Assembly (NCBI GenBank): GCA_030688105.1
Contig: JAUYIV010000272.1
Location: 1 to 7,954 of the forward strand
Reading direction: 5' to 3'
From: Actinomycetota bacterium
GTDB lineage: Bacteria; Actinomycetota; Acidimicrobiia; Spongiisociales; UBA11373
DNA: 7,954 bases
The translations under genes and the position numbers were made by a program. Below, piece by piece: positions 1 to 5,180 of the stretch; positions within the stretch are counted from its first letter, which is position 1, and each line of letters opens with the position of its first letter. Under the pieces are notes generated by a model. It was not told the DNA's origin, ran no database searches, and was given only the letters and a program-made list of their open reading frames with translations.

Positions 1-68
1 TCCACCGCAAGCATCGCTTCGGAGCGGGCGGTTTCGACCATCCGCCACCACTTAGGCCGCCGAGCCAT
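1..68 (-). CDS. 5' end of an unknown gene cut by the window edge (possibly DUF3644-like)
   Basis: Only the first 22 codons are present; the reading continues off the left edge. The translation starts MARRPKWWRMVETARSEAML and goes on AV. The ATG at 68-66 has an AGGTGA ribosome binding site seven bases upstream, a good match and the reason for choosing this start. The same frame stays open further upstream, but that part reads like non-coding sequence. The opening with a double Trp followed by a helix of the type VExARSEAxLAV recalls how some DUF3644 proteins begin. This is from memory of the family and rests on very few residues. The gene lies 37 nt after the stop of the 106-684 frame on the same strand and may share its transcript. 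Confidence 0.5.
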   Translation of the reverse strand, partial: MARRPKWWRMVETARSEAMLAV

Positions 69-105
69 GGTCACATCACCTGGTCGGAGTCGAGGGTGGA
101 TGAAT

Positions 106-684
106 CTACCGGCCCGGCGCGCCTTTGAGCGAGGTTTCGCAGCATTGAGGTGGGACCGTTGCACTCCTCGATCCCACGCGGCTCTGCGAATGCCTAGCCA
201 GCCGCCACCCGCGCCACCGTGCGCGGCCACCACTGCCGTCCACCATGCGCCGTCGGCACACTGTCGTTATCGTGATGGGAAGGAATCCAGACATGTGTAG
301 ATGACCGGGTTGCCGCTCGCCGCCAATGATCTCGGTCGTCCGTCGAAGCCTTACAACGAGTCCTTCCAGCGGATCGGGGAACCGGAAGTGCCCGAGCCTG
401 AACGGCTCATAGAGCCGGTTCTTCGGATCAAGGCGATTAGGGCGAGCGTCGCGAATCAACTCAAACGCCCTGAGAAACCCACGTGAGTCCGTGACATACG
501 ACTCGGGAACGACCACCGCCTCGCCAAACAGCATCGAGAGAACGGTCTCCAGAGTGGCCTGTGACTCCGACTGTTCCACCGTTGCCGGGTCTTCGAAGAA
601 GGAGCCGTCATAGGACTCCAGGAACCTCGTGGCAGGATCAAGCCCGACAGGTTTGACACCGGACCTGATGGCGGTGGCGGTCAT
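106..684 (-). CDS. Hypothetical protein, up to 192 residues, doubtful C-terminal tail
   Basis: I do not recognise this protein. Residues 1 to about 110 look like a real folded protein: mixed charged and hydrophobic residues, a helix with the stretch ETVLSMLFGEAVVVPE, then an aromatic-rich part (NRLYEPFRLGHFRFPDP). No signal peptide or membrane segment is visible. After about residue 145 the translation becomes Arg/Ser/Gly/Trp-rich (RARWRGWRLARHSQSR) and resembles non-coding sequence. A neighbouring minus-strand frame between about 350 and a stop at 194-196 reads at least as well (DHWRRAATRSSTHVWIPSHH), so the gene may have frame-shifted near 350 or the tail may be degenerate. The ATG at 684 is the only good start, though it lacks a clear ribosome binding site. 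It follows the 240-residue gene by 119 nt on the same strand. Confidence 0.55.
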   Translation of the reverse strand: MTATAIRSGVKPVGLDPATRFLESYDGSFFEDPATVEQSESQATLETVLSMLFGEAVVVPESYVTDSRGFLRAFELIRDARPNRLDPKNRLYEPFRLGHFRFPDPLEGLVVRLRRTTEIIGGERQPGHLHMSGFLPITITTVCRRRMVDGSGGRARWRGWRLARHSQSRVGSRSATVPPQCCETSLKGAPGR

Positions 685-711
685 ACTCGAAGGCTACGCC
701 GAGACCCTTCC

Positions 712-741
712 ATTGTCTCCGCGTCGTGGGCACACTGTCAT
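712..741 (-). promoter_or_regulatory. Possible promoter for the 684 gene
   Basis: On the minus strand an ATGACA (741-736) resembling a -35 box is followed, 18 nt on, by GACAAT (717-712) resembling a -10 box. This would place a transcript start about 20 nt upstream of the ATG at 684. The match is modest. The sequence around the -35 box recurs at 255-268, upstream of the gene starting at 68, as GGCACACTGTC plus a near-identical flank on the plus strand. Confidence 0.22.
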
Positions 742-803
742 TCCCGGCAGCGGGCGGGCGGCACCGCGACGGTCAATCCGGGCTGTCCCGCCCAAGGCCA
801 AGG

Positions 804-1526
804 CTATGTCACGGTCATCGGTGCTCCCCAGCCTTCAAGCGCCGAGCGGGCCGCATCTGAGTCAGGAACGCGACCGCTGGTCGCCGCTACGGCCAGCGAC
901 ACAACATCCTCGTTAGGAACCTGGTCTCGCGCCCACTCGACGACCCGACCCGCTGCCTCGTTGTTCAGTCCCGCGCGGAGTGCCAGCGCGGTTGCGGCCC
1001 CGATGTTGGCGGTCTTAGAGCCAGGGTTTTCGGACCACCAAGCCGCGACTGACGAAAGCATGCCCCGGAGGTGCGGCTCAACGCGGTCGCCGAGTTCCAG
1101 GCGAACCTTGCCCTCCGTGAGGAGTTCCGGGAAGAGCGACGAGAACACGCGGCTGTAGCCCAGGGACTCGAAAGCGGCATTGACGAGGTCGCCGGGATTG
1201 GTCGCGGGTGTCTGTGGCGCAAGACGGGTGATCTCGTCGATGATGGACTCGTCGCCGCCAAGGGCATCGATCACTGCGGTGTGGACGACCGTGTTGAGCA
1301 GCAGCGTGTACTGCTCCTCTACAAGGGTGACGTCCCCGAACCTCAGGCGATAAATGAACCGATCGATCACCTCGTGGAGCGGGAACAGCAGGTTCACGAT
1401 CAGCCTCATGTTGTATTGCGTCGGGTCGATCCGAGCGAACCGACGCATCACCGACTGCCGGTTCGGCCATCGCCGCTGGTCCTTCTTGGCTCGGCGGTCT
1501 GCCCGCTCGAACTCGTCATGCCACAT
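804..1526 (-). CDS. Hypothetical protein, 240 residues, soluble and helical
   Basis: I do not recognise the family. The ATG at 1526 is preceded by GGGGA about eight bases upstream. An in-frame TTG at 1550 would add eight residues but lies inside an inverted repeat. The protein opens with a very charged helix (HDEFERADRRAKKDQRRW), then a hydrophobic helical core near residues 40-90 (RLIVNLLFPLHEVIDRFIYR). Further alternating helices include an Ala-rich stretch ending in VVEWARDQVPNEDVVSL. There is no signal peptide, no clear membrane segment and no known catalytic motif. The helical layout would suit a scaffold, adaptor or regulator, but that is a guess. An antisense frame over 1071-1574 is also open but has shadow-like composition. 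The gene diverges from the plus-strand membrane gene cluster across about 400 nt of regulatory-looking DNA. Confidence 0.72.
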   Translation of the reverse strand: MWHDEFERADRRAKKDQRRWPNRQSVMRRFARIDPTQYNMRLIVNLLFPLHEVIDRFIYRLRFGDVTLVEEQYTLLLNTVVHTAVIDALGGDESIIDEITRLAPQTPATNPGDLVNAAFESLGYSRVFSSLFPELLTEGKVRLELGDRVEPHLRGMLSSVAAWWSENPGSKTANIGAATALALRAGLNNEAAGRVVEWARDQVPNEDVVSLAVAATSGRVPDSDAARSALEGWGAPMTVT

Positions 1527-1538
1527 GTCGGTATCCCC

Positions 1539-1565
1539 GCTTCGGGTCAAGCAGCGACCCGAAGC
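1539..1565. promoter_or_regulatory. Perfect 10-bp inverted repeat upstream of the 1526 gene (operator or 5' hairpin)
   Basis: The arms GCTTCGGGTC (1539-1548) and GACCCGAAGC (1556-1565) are exact reverse complements separated by 7 nt. The repeat ends 12 nt upstream of the ATG at 1526 and directly abuts its GGGGA ribosome binding site. As DNA it could bind a dimeric repressor. In the minus-strand transcript it would form a stable hairpin next to the ribosome binding site. It lacks a U-tract, so it is unlikely to be a simple terminator. Confidence 0.5.
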
Positions 1566-1640
1566 CTACGTTGATCGCCCCCCGCCCCAATGCAGCACCC
1601 ACTGGCGTCTGGCATGCTTCCGATCTAGGAGGAACAAGAC

Positions 1641-1769
1641 ATGTGGGCACGGCGGAGAGCGACATGGAGCCGTGCGGGCTGCCGAGGAGTCACTCCGATC
1701 GCCCAGCCACCCTCGACAAGAGACCCGTTCTCTCGACCGGCCGAGGACGACGTCGCCGAAGACGCTTAG
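1641..1769 (+). CDS. Possible 42-residue small protein or leader peptide
   Basis: A perfect AGGAGG (1627-1632) sits eight bases before an ATG at 1641, the strongest ribosome binding site in this part of the window. The ORF reads MWARRRATWSRAGCRGVTPI onward and ends in an acidic tail (PAEDDVAEDA), stopping at TAG 1767-1769. It has a basic N-terminal half and an acidic C-terminal half, with no membrane segment. Third-position GC is only moderate (about two thirds), so codon use does not settle whether it is translated. It lies in the divergent region ahead of the membrane gene cluster and could be a leader peptide or a small partner protein. It could also be a chance match to the ribosome binding site. 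Confidence 0.3.
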   Translation: MWARRRATWSRAGCRGVTPIAQPPSTRDPFSRPAEDDVAEDA

Positions 1770-1883
1770 CGGCAGCCGCGGCGCTGGCTGAATCGCCCAT
1801 GGGTCCCCCCGACCCGTCCGGTGGATGCCTGTTCATTCAGGATTTCCTGCTGCCCCCCGCCACCCTGCCGCGTAGGCTCCCTG

Positions 1884-1917
1884 GGCGTGCGTCATTACCG
1901 AGAGGAGCGCGCACGCC
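1884..1917. promoter_or_regulatory. 8-bp inverted repeat just upstream of the small ORF at 1936
   Basis: GGCGTGCG (1884-1891) and CGCACGCC (1910-1917) are exact reverse complements around an 18-nt loop. The repeat ends 18 nt before the ATG at 1936 and about 10 nt before the AAGGGG that could serve as its ribosome binding site. It may be an operator or an mRNA hairpin. With the dyad at 1539-1565 it places one inverted repeat next to each divergent gene start. Confidence 0.33.
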
Positions 1918-1935
1918 GATCCGTGTAAGGGGCTG

Positions 1936-2151
1936 ATGCCTGCGTTCCCCAAACCCAAGATCAACGCGGCGCTCTTTGAGCACCTGTGGCAGACCAGGAC
2001 CGAGGCCGAGTTCATGGGCTACATGCGGTATTTCATCAGCACTGCTGTGGGCCGAGTTCGAGGTGGGATGAGAGCGGAGGGAATCAAATGTGGAATGAAC
2101 CCGCAACGTGGATCGGGCTGGCGGCTCTTGCCTCGGGGGCGATTGGCCTGA
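1936..2151 (+). CDS. Small hypothetical protein, 71 residues, first gene of the membrane cluster
   Basis: The N-terminal 50 residues look like a genuine small helical protein (ALFEHLWQTRTEAEFMGYMR, then YFISTAVGRVRGGMRAEGIK), with a Phe/Tyr/Met-rich helix that could pack against a partner or a membrane surface. The ATG at 1936 has AAGGGG only three bases upstream, which is closer than ideal. The last 21 residues are read in a different frame inside the start of the next gene, a 64-nt overlap. They look like shadow sequence, so the native protein may once have ended near 2088. An alternative is that this is the N-terminal part of the next protein, separated by a frameshift. I do not recognise the family. 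The position suggests co-translation with the 447-residue membrane protein. Confidence 0.42.
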   Translation: MPAFPKPKINAALFEHLWQTRTEAEFMGYMRYFISTAVGRVRGGMRAEGIKCGMNPQRGSGWRLLPRGRLA

Positions 2152-3431
2152 CCGCCTGGGCACGGAGGCCGCCTCCGCCCAGAACCAATGAACTCCTCAG
2201 GACCCGATACCTCGTGGGCAGGTCGTTGGATCGCCTTCCCGGCATACTCTCGGGTTCGACGGCATCCCTCCCACTCGGGAAGCGGAACGGGTTGATCCGA
2301 CTGGCGGGACCAGGTCCTGAGGTTCTTCAGGATTTCGTGGACCGGGGTTTCGGTCGGGAGGGCACACCGATGGACGAGGTCGTAGTTGACGAGTTCGACT
2401 CGGGGCTATTCGACTTCAAGGAGCGCCCGCTCTCCGAAGCGGACCTGGCGAGGCCCGAAATCGGGGAGCATCCCGTTGTTCGGTTCCTGCAAGAGCGCGG
2501 AACACCGGCATCCGACGTTGGCTACATCTACCCGTTTGGTAGGGGGGGATGTGAGGGTCCTGGGTACACAACCAGGTTCGTCCCCCGGCAGCCGTGGGTC
2601 GTGTTCCTGATGATCGAACCGATGACAGACACGCCGATCACATTGACTGAAGTGGTGGGGGTACTCGCGCACGACGACGCGGACGATGTCCCCGTGGCGA
2701 TCGGGATGCCGCCAGTGGCCGTAAATCAGTCCGAGGCCGTTCTCATACCGCTCGGCCTGAGCCTGCCCCCGTTTGGATACCGGGAAGAGTACGTCGAGCC
2801 AGAGTGGGACGACACTGTCGGACCAGGGCACTACCAGAGAGTCAAACAACTCGACCCTGCCATTACCGAAGCGCAGGCGGACGACTTCGAAACTATCCGC
2901 CCCTTCATGACCCCCCAAACCGTTAGGTTCACCGTCGCTGGCAGCACGCGGGAGACGCCGGTGCACAAGTACGACCCCACCCGTGCTCTCGCCGTCGACA
3001 CGTTCTGGCACACAGGGACGTGCCCGCACTTGTTCGAGTGCTTCGCGGACGGAGACATCCGGCATATCCGTGAACTCCTGCCGGACGGTGGCGATGGATG
3101 GGCGGTGGACTTCCACACGCCCTCTGCCGACTGCTCGGAGATCATCCTCGCCGAACTGGAGTTTGAGGTCACGCACATCCAGTTCATCGAACAAGCCGGA
3201 GCGACCCTGCTCGGGCCGACTGTCCTTCACCGTGGCGACTCGGTGCGGGTCAAACTGCGCTCGTCCGAAACGCTTCGAATCGTCGGCCGCTACATGGCGA
3301 CGGAGGAGGTGACCCGACCTGGCGGGTCGTTGTTCAAGATCGCGGTGGTTGAGGAGTTTCTCGCTCGCTTTCGACGCAGGCGGGGTCTCGGGTCGAGGTC
3401 GCGACTGGCTCGGACTGCGCGGGGCCGTTAG
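2088..3431 (+). CDS. Membrane-anchored protein of unknown family, 447 residues
   Basis: The ATG at 2088 has GGAGGG six bases upstream (2076-2081), a near-ideal ribosome binding site, so the longer frame starting at 1986 is rejected. Residues 8-25 form one membrane segment (WIGLAALASGAIGLTAW) followed at once by RRPPPPR, which favours an outside N-terminus and a cytoplasmic body. Residues 30-425 are a large soluble region with much beta-type sequence (PWVVFLMIEP; GDSVRVKLRSSETLRIVGRY) and no catalytic motif I can name. A Cys/His-rich patch (H308, C312, H314, C318 in WHTGTCPHLFEC, plus H343 and C349) could bind a metal. The C-terminus is very basic (RFRRRR...RTARGR). The stop overlaps the next start by one base (TAGTG), so the two proteins are probably made together. 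It could be a sensor or scaffold for the lysozyme-like partner; that role is inferred only from context. Confidence 0.85.
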   Translation: MWNEPATWIGLAALASGAIGLTAWARRPPPPRTNELLRTRYLVGRSLDRLPGILSGSTASLPLGKRNGLIRLAGPGPEVLQDFVDRGFGREGTPMDEVVVDEFDSGLFDFKERPLSEADLARPEIGEHPVVRFLQERGTPASDVGYIYPFGRGGCEGPGYTTRFVPRQPWVVFLMIEPMTDTPITLTEVVGVLAHDDADDVPVAIGMPPVAVNQSEAVLIPLGLSLPPFGYREEYVEPEWDDTVGPGHYQRVKQLDPAITEAQADDFETIRPFMTPQTVRFTVAGSTRETPVHKYDPTRALAVDTFWHTGTCPHLFECFADGDIRHIRELLPDGGDGWAVDFHTPSADCSEIILAELEFEVTHIQFIEQAGATLLGPTVLHRGDSVRVKLRSSETLRIVGRYMATEEVTRPGGSLFKIAVVEEFLARFRRRRGLGSRSRLARTARGR

Positions 3432-4366
3432 TGGACTACGCAGTGACGGCTCTCGCGGGCTACGGGTTTCTGGTCCTGACGTACTCGTTCCTGAGGACGC
3501 AGTGGCCCGATCGCTACTACTCCGTCTCCGATATCGTTGGCCACCAGCAGTCCGTGTCGTTGCAGTCCTACCTTCTGTTCCGCTTCGCCCCCGCTATCGC
3601 CGTGACCCTCGTCGGCAGCGGCCTACTTCGTCAGGTAGGCAAAGAAGGTTGGCCAGTGTGGGCAGCAGCCCTCACCCCGGTGGTCGGGCATGTCGCAATG
3701 ACCCATGGTCGAGCACTACTCAGATCGGAGGGCGGGTTCGGCCGACGCCGTCAGGTGATCTATCACCTTCTCGCAGCAACCGGCCTCTTAGTCGTCGGCG
3801 TTGCCGGAGTGTGGATGAGCGCTCAGGAGTTCGCCCGCCCACTACTCCCTTCTCTGACCGGCATCGCTGATGGCATCTGGACTGCACTCCTCGCGGCGTT
3901 GTTAGCGATAGCAGCACTCCGGGTGCTCCAACCCGAACCAACGGACGACTACACGGTCATCCGTGACGCCATCCGGTCCCTCGATTCCGACTTGGTCTCG
4001 TACGCTCGATCGCGTGCCCGCGCCGCGGGCGCTGACGAGCAACTCGTCGTAGCGGTCATGGCCGTGGAGTCAATCCAGCGGCCTCGATGGCTGAGGCGCA
4101 TCGAGCGTGTCTTCAGCCGCCTGCTTCGTCGTGGCACCTACGGGATCATGCAAGTGGCGTCATCGCGACCGCTCTCCGACCGCGAATCCATCGACGCCGC
4201 GATCAACGCGCCATTAGCGGGAGTCTCTCTCGATCGCGACAAGTACGGCCGGATAGAGCACCGCCAGATCAGGTCGGCCCTGGACTCATACAACTCCGAC
4301 CCCGCCTTCATCGAGTGGCTGAGTACCGCACTCGACGTTCTGCGCGACCCCGATATCCTCCGCTAG
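3431..4366 (+). CDS. Multi-pass membrane protein with C-terminal lysozyme/SLT-transglycosylase-like domain
   Basis: The GTG at 3431 shares its first base with the stop of the previous gene. Four or five membrane segments lie near residues 3-21, 46-66, perhaps 75-91, 110-129 and 146-166. The soluble C-terminal part (170-311) carries three motifs in the order seen in SLT-type lytic transglycosylases: a helix with the candidate catalytic Glu (AVMAVES, E213), the GTYGIMQV strand (235-242, matching the usual S/TxxGxMQ motif), and DSYNSDPAF (285-293, matching the usual A-Y-N-x-G region). Known members cut the glycan strands of peptidoglycan. The Arg-rich loop 98-107 and the Arg-rich C-domain argue for a cytoplasmic domain, which is odd for a cell-wall enzyme. 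Activity on another target, or an inverted topology, is possible. I infer a joint function with the 447-residue protein. Confidence 0.85.
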   Translation: MDYAVTALAGYGFLVLTYSFLRTQWPDRYYSVSDIVGHQQSVSLQSYLLFRFAPAIAVTLVGSGLLRQVGKEGWPVWAAALTPVVGHVAMTHGRALLRSEGGFGRRRQVIYHLLAATGLLVVGVAGVWMSAQEFARPLLPSLTGIADGIWTALLAALLAIAALRVLQPEPTDDYTVIRDAIRSLDSDLVSYARSRARAAGADEQLVVAVMAVESIQRPRWLRRIERVFSRLLRRGTYGIMQVASSRPLSDRESIDAAINAPLAGVSLDRDKYGRIEHRQIRSALDSYNSDPAFIEWLSTALDVLRDPDILR

Positions 4367-4390
4367 AAGACGCTTGGAGACCGACCCCCC

Positions 4391-4416
4391 GGAGGACACA
4401 GCCGCTGGGTCCCTCC
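4391..4416 (+). terminator. Possible weak hairpin after the lysozyme-like gene
   Basis: GGAGGAC (4391-4397) can pair with GTCCCTCC (4409-4416) if one C is bulged, leaving an 11-nt loop. It lies 24 nt after the stop at 4366 and has no T-run after it. It may end the membrane-gene transcript, but the stem is modest for DNA this GC-rich. Confidence 0.22.
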
Positions 4417-4489
4417 ACCCGCAGCGCCTGCCGCCGCCCGCCCACGATATCCTGCGACTCGCGTCACACCCCTCCGCCATCATTCATCC

Positions 4490-5088
4490 ATGCCTGAGGA
4501 CATCGACCGGCTCGTCACAGTCGGCGGCAGCCGATCCCCATCCGACAGTTACACCGACGCTGTTGAGGACGATGTGACTCGGATCACGGCCATCGTCGGC
4601 CAGCCCGACTTCACCTACCGGGCACAGATGGTTCCCAAGGGACGCGGCATTCGGGAACTCGGGACACGCTTGTCGTGGTCGGGAACCGCGTACTGGTCGT
4701 ATCCACGAAGGCCCGCGACCCGCGTGCCGCTGTAAGAGATGACCCCGACTTGGTCCGAAGTTGGATGGCAAAGGCGCAGTCGCAGGTCGGCGGGGTGATC
4801 CGAACGCTCACGACTGTCCCACGTCTGGTGCTGCGCTCCGAGCGCGGCATCGAAGTCCCCTTCTCGCCCGATCTAATCGACTCCTATCACGAGGAGGCGG
4901 CCCGGTTCGCCGCACTGAACGGGGCCCGGATCATCTCCTGCTCGTGCCCAATCGACCACTCCTGGGAGCCCCGCACCGTCGAGGTCCGCACCGAACGAGT
5001 GGTGGAGATCTGGCCCCTGGGGGTGTATCGCGTGCACGGCGTGGGACGAGCCGAGTTCGTACTCGCACTCCTCCTCGCCGACCCATAG
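4490..5088 (+). pseudogene. Frameshifted gene for a PD-(D/E)XK-nuclease-like protein (about 199 residues when repaired)
   Basis: Two overlapping frames encode the two halves of one protein. The first (ATG 4490, running to 4735) is sensible to about residue 58 (PDFTYRAQMVPKGRGIREL), then turns into Arg/Ser/Trp-rich nonsense. The second becomes sensible from about 4663 (DTLVVVGNRVLVVSTKARDP) and ends at 5088. Adding one base within GGG at 4661-4663 would give a continuous REL-x-DTLVVVGNRVLVVSTK. This resembles a nuclease-like family, known to me from memory, with a core of Asp, a hydrophobic strand, then (E/Q/S)-x-K. Here the acidic residue before the Lys is a Ser. A following helix (SWMAKAQSQVGGVIRTL) also fits that family. 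The break may be real decay or an assembly error. No classical slippery heptamer is present. There is no clear ribosome binding site at 4490. Confidence 0.62.
4675..5088 (+). CDS. C-terminal fragment of the frameshifted nuclease-like gene, 137 residues
   Basis: If the frameshift is real, this downstream part could be translated alone from the GTG at 4675, with CGGGA about 10 nt upstream. It keeps the strand and Ser-x-Lys portion (NRVLVVSTKARDP), the helix after it and the remaining C-terminal half (VPRLVLRSERG; RVVEIWPLGVYRVHG). It lacks the N-terminal 58 residues and the Asp that would pair with the Lys in a nuclease active site, so it should be catalytically dead. Another reading is that it is simply the second half of an intact gene carrying a sequencing error. 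The stop is followed within two bases by a hairpin. Confidence 0.5.
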   Translation: MVGNRVLVVSTKARDPRAAVRDDPDLVRSWMAKAQSQVGGVIRTLTTVPRLVLRSERGIEVPFSPDLIDSYHEEAARFAALNGARIISCSCPIDHSWEPRTVEVRTERVVEIWPLGVYRVHGVGRAEFVLALLLADP

Positions 5089-5089
5089 G

Positions 5090-5136
5090 CCGGGTCCTGC
5101 CAATTGCCAATTGCCGACGGCCCGACAGGATCCCGG
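5090..5136 (+). terminator. Probable hairpin after the nuclease-like gene
   Basis: CCGGGTCCTG (5090-5099) pairs with CAGGA-T-CCCGG (5126-5136) through ten base pairs with a single bulged T. The loop holds the heptamer repeat. It starts two bases after the stop at 5088 and would separate that gene from the sigma factor operon. No strong T-run follows, which is common for GC-rich terminators in actinobacteria. Confidence 0.4.
5099..5115. repeat. Heptamer tandem repeat, GCCAATT x 2.4
   Basis: Two full GCCAATT units followed by GCC lie in the loop of the hairpin between the nuclease-like gene and the sigma factor gene. The unit shares the GCCAA core with the longer heptamer repeat found after the sigma operon at 7308-7335. 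Confidence 0.8.
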
Positions 5137-5180
5137 TAATCGCGGCTTCCCACCGGACATACACGAGTATGGAGACCACG

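Larger units (their letters stand above)
1527..1935. other. Divergent intergenic region between minus- and plus-strand gene groups
   Basis: About 400 nt with no long convincing gene. It holds a 10-bp inverted repeat (1539-1565), a 42-codon ORF with a perfect ribosome binding site (1641-1769), a short dyad CAGGA-TT-TCCTG (1838-1849) and an 8-bp inverted repeat (1884-1917). Longer plus-strand frames across it (for example 1571-1936) are Arg/Pro-rich and look like non-coding translation. I see no convincing -35/-10 pair for either direction. Confidence 0.6.

Noticed and set aside
752..793. GGGCGGG/CCCGCCC inverted repeat between two minus-strand genes
   Set aside because: Only seven low-complexity G/C pairs around a 28-nt loop, easily expected by chance in this composition.
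1071..1574. Long plus-strand open frame (167 codons) antisense to the 240-residue gene
   Set aside because: Its composition (many V-D-D, E-Q-Q, P-H-V runs) is typical of the complement of a GC-rich gene, and it has no good ribosome binding site. The minus-strand frame has better protein character and a usable start.
1986..2087. Extended N-terminus of the 447-residue protein
   Set aside because: The added residues are an out-of-frame copy of the small ORF at 1936, while the ATG at 2088 has GGAGGG at ideal spacing and begins a membrane segment.
2406..3230. Minus-strand open frame of 274 codons over the 447-residue gene
   Set aside because: Shadow composition, and the plus-strand gene has a strong ribosome binding site, a membrane segment and coupling to its neighbour.
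4655..4668. Programmed ribosomal frameshifting in the nuclease-like gene
   Set aside because: No X-XXY-YYZ slippery heptamer in the zero frame and no evident pseudoknot after it; a simple indel explains the break.
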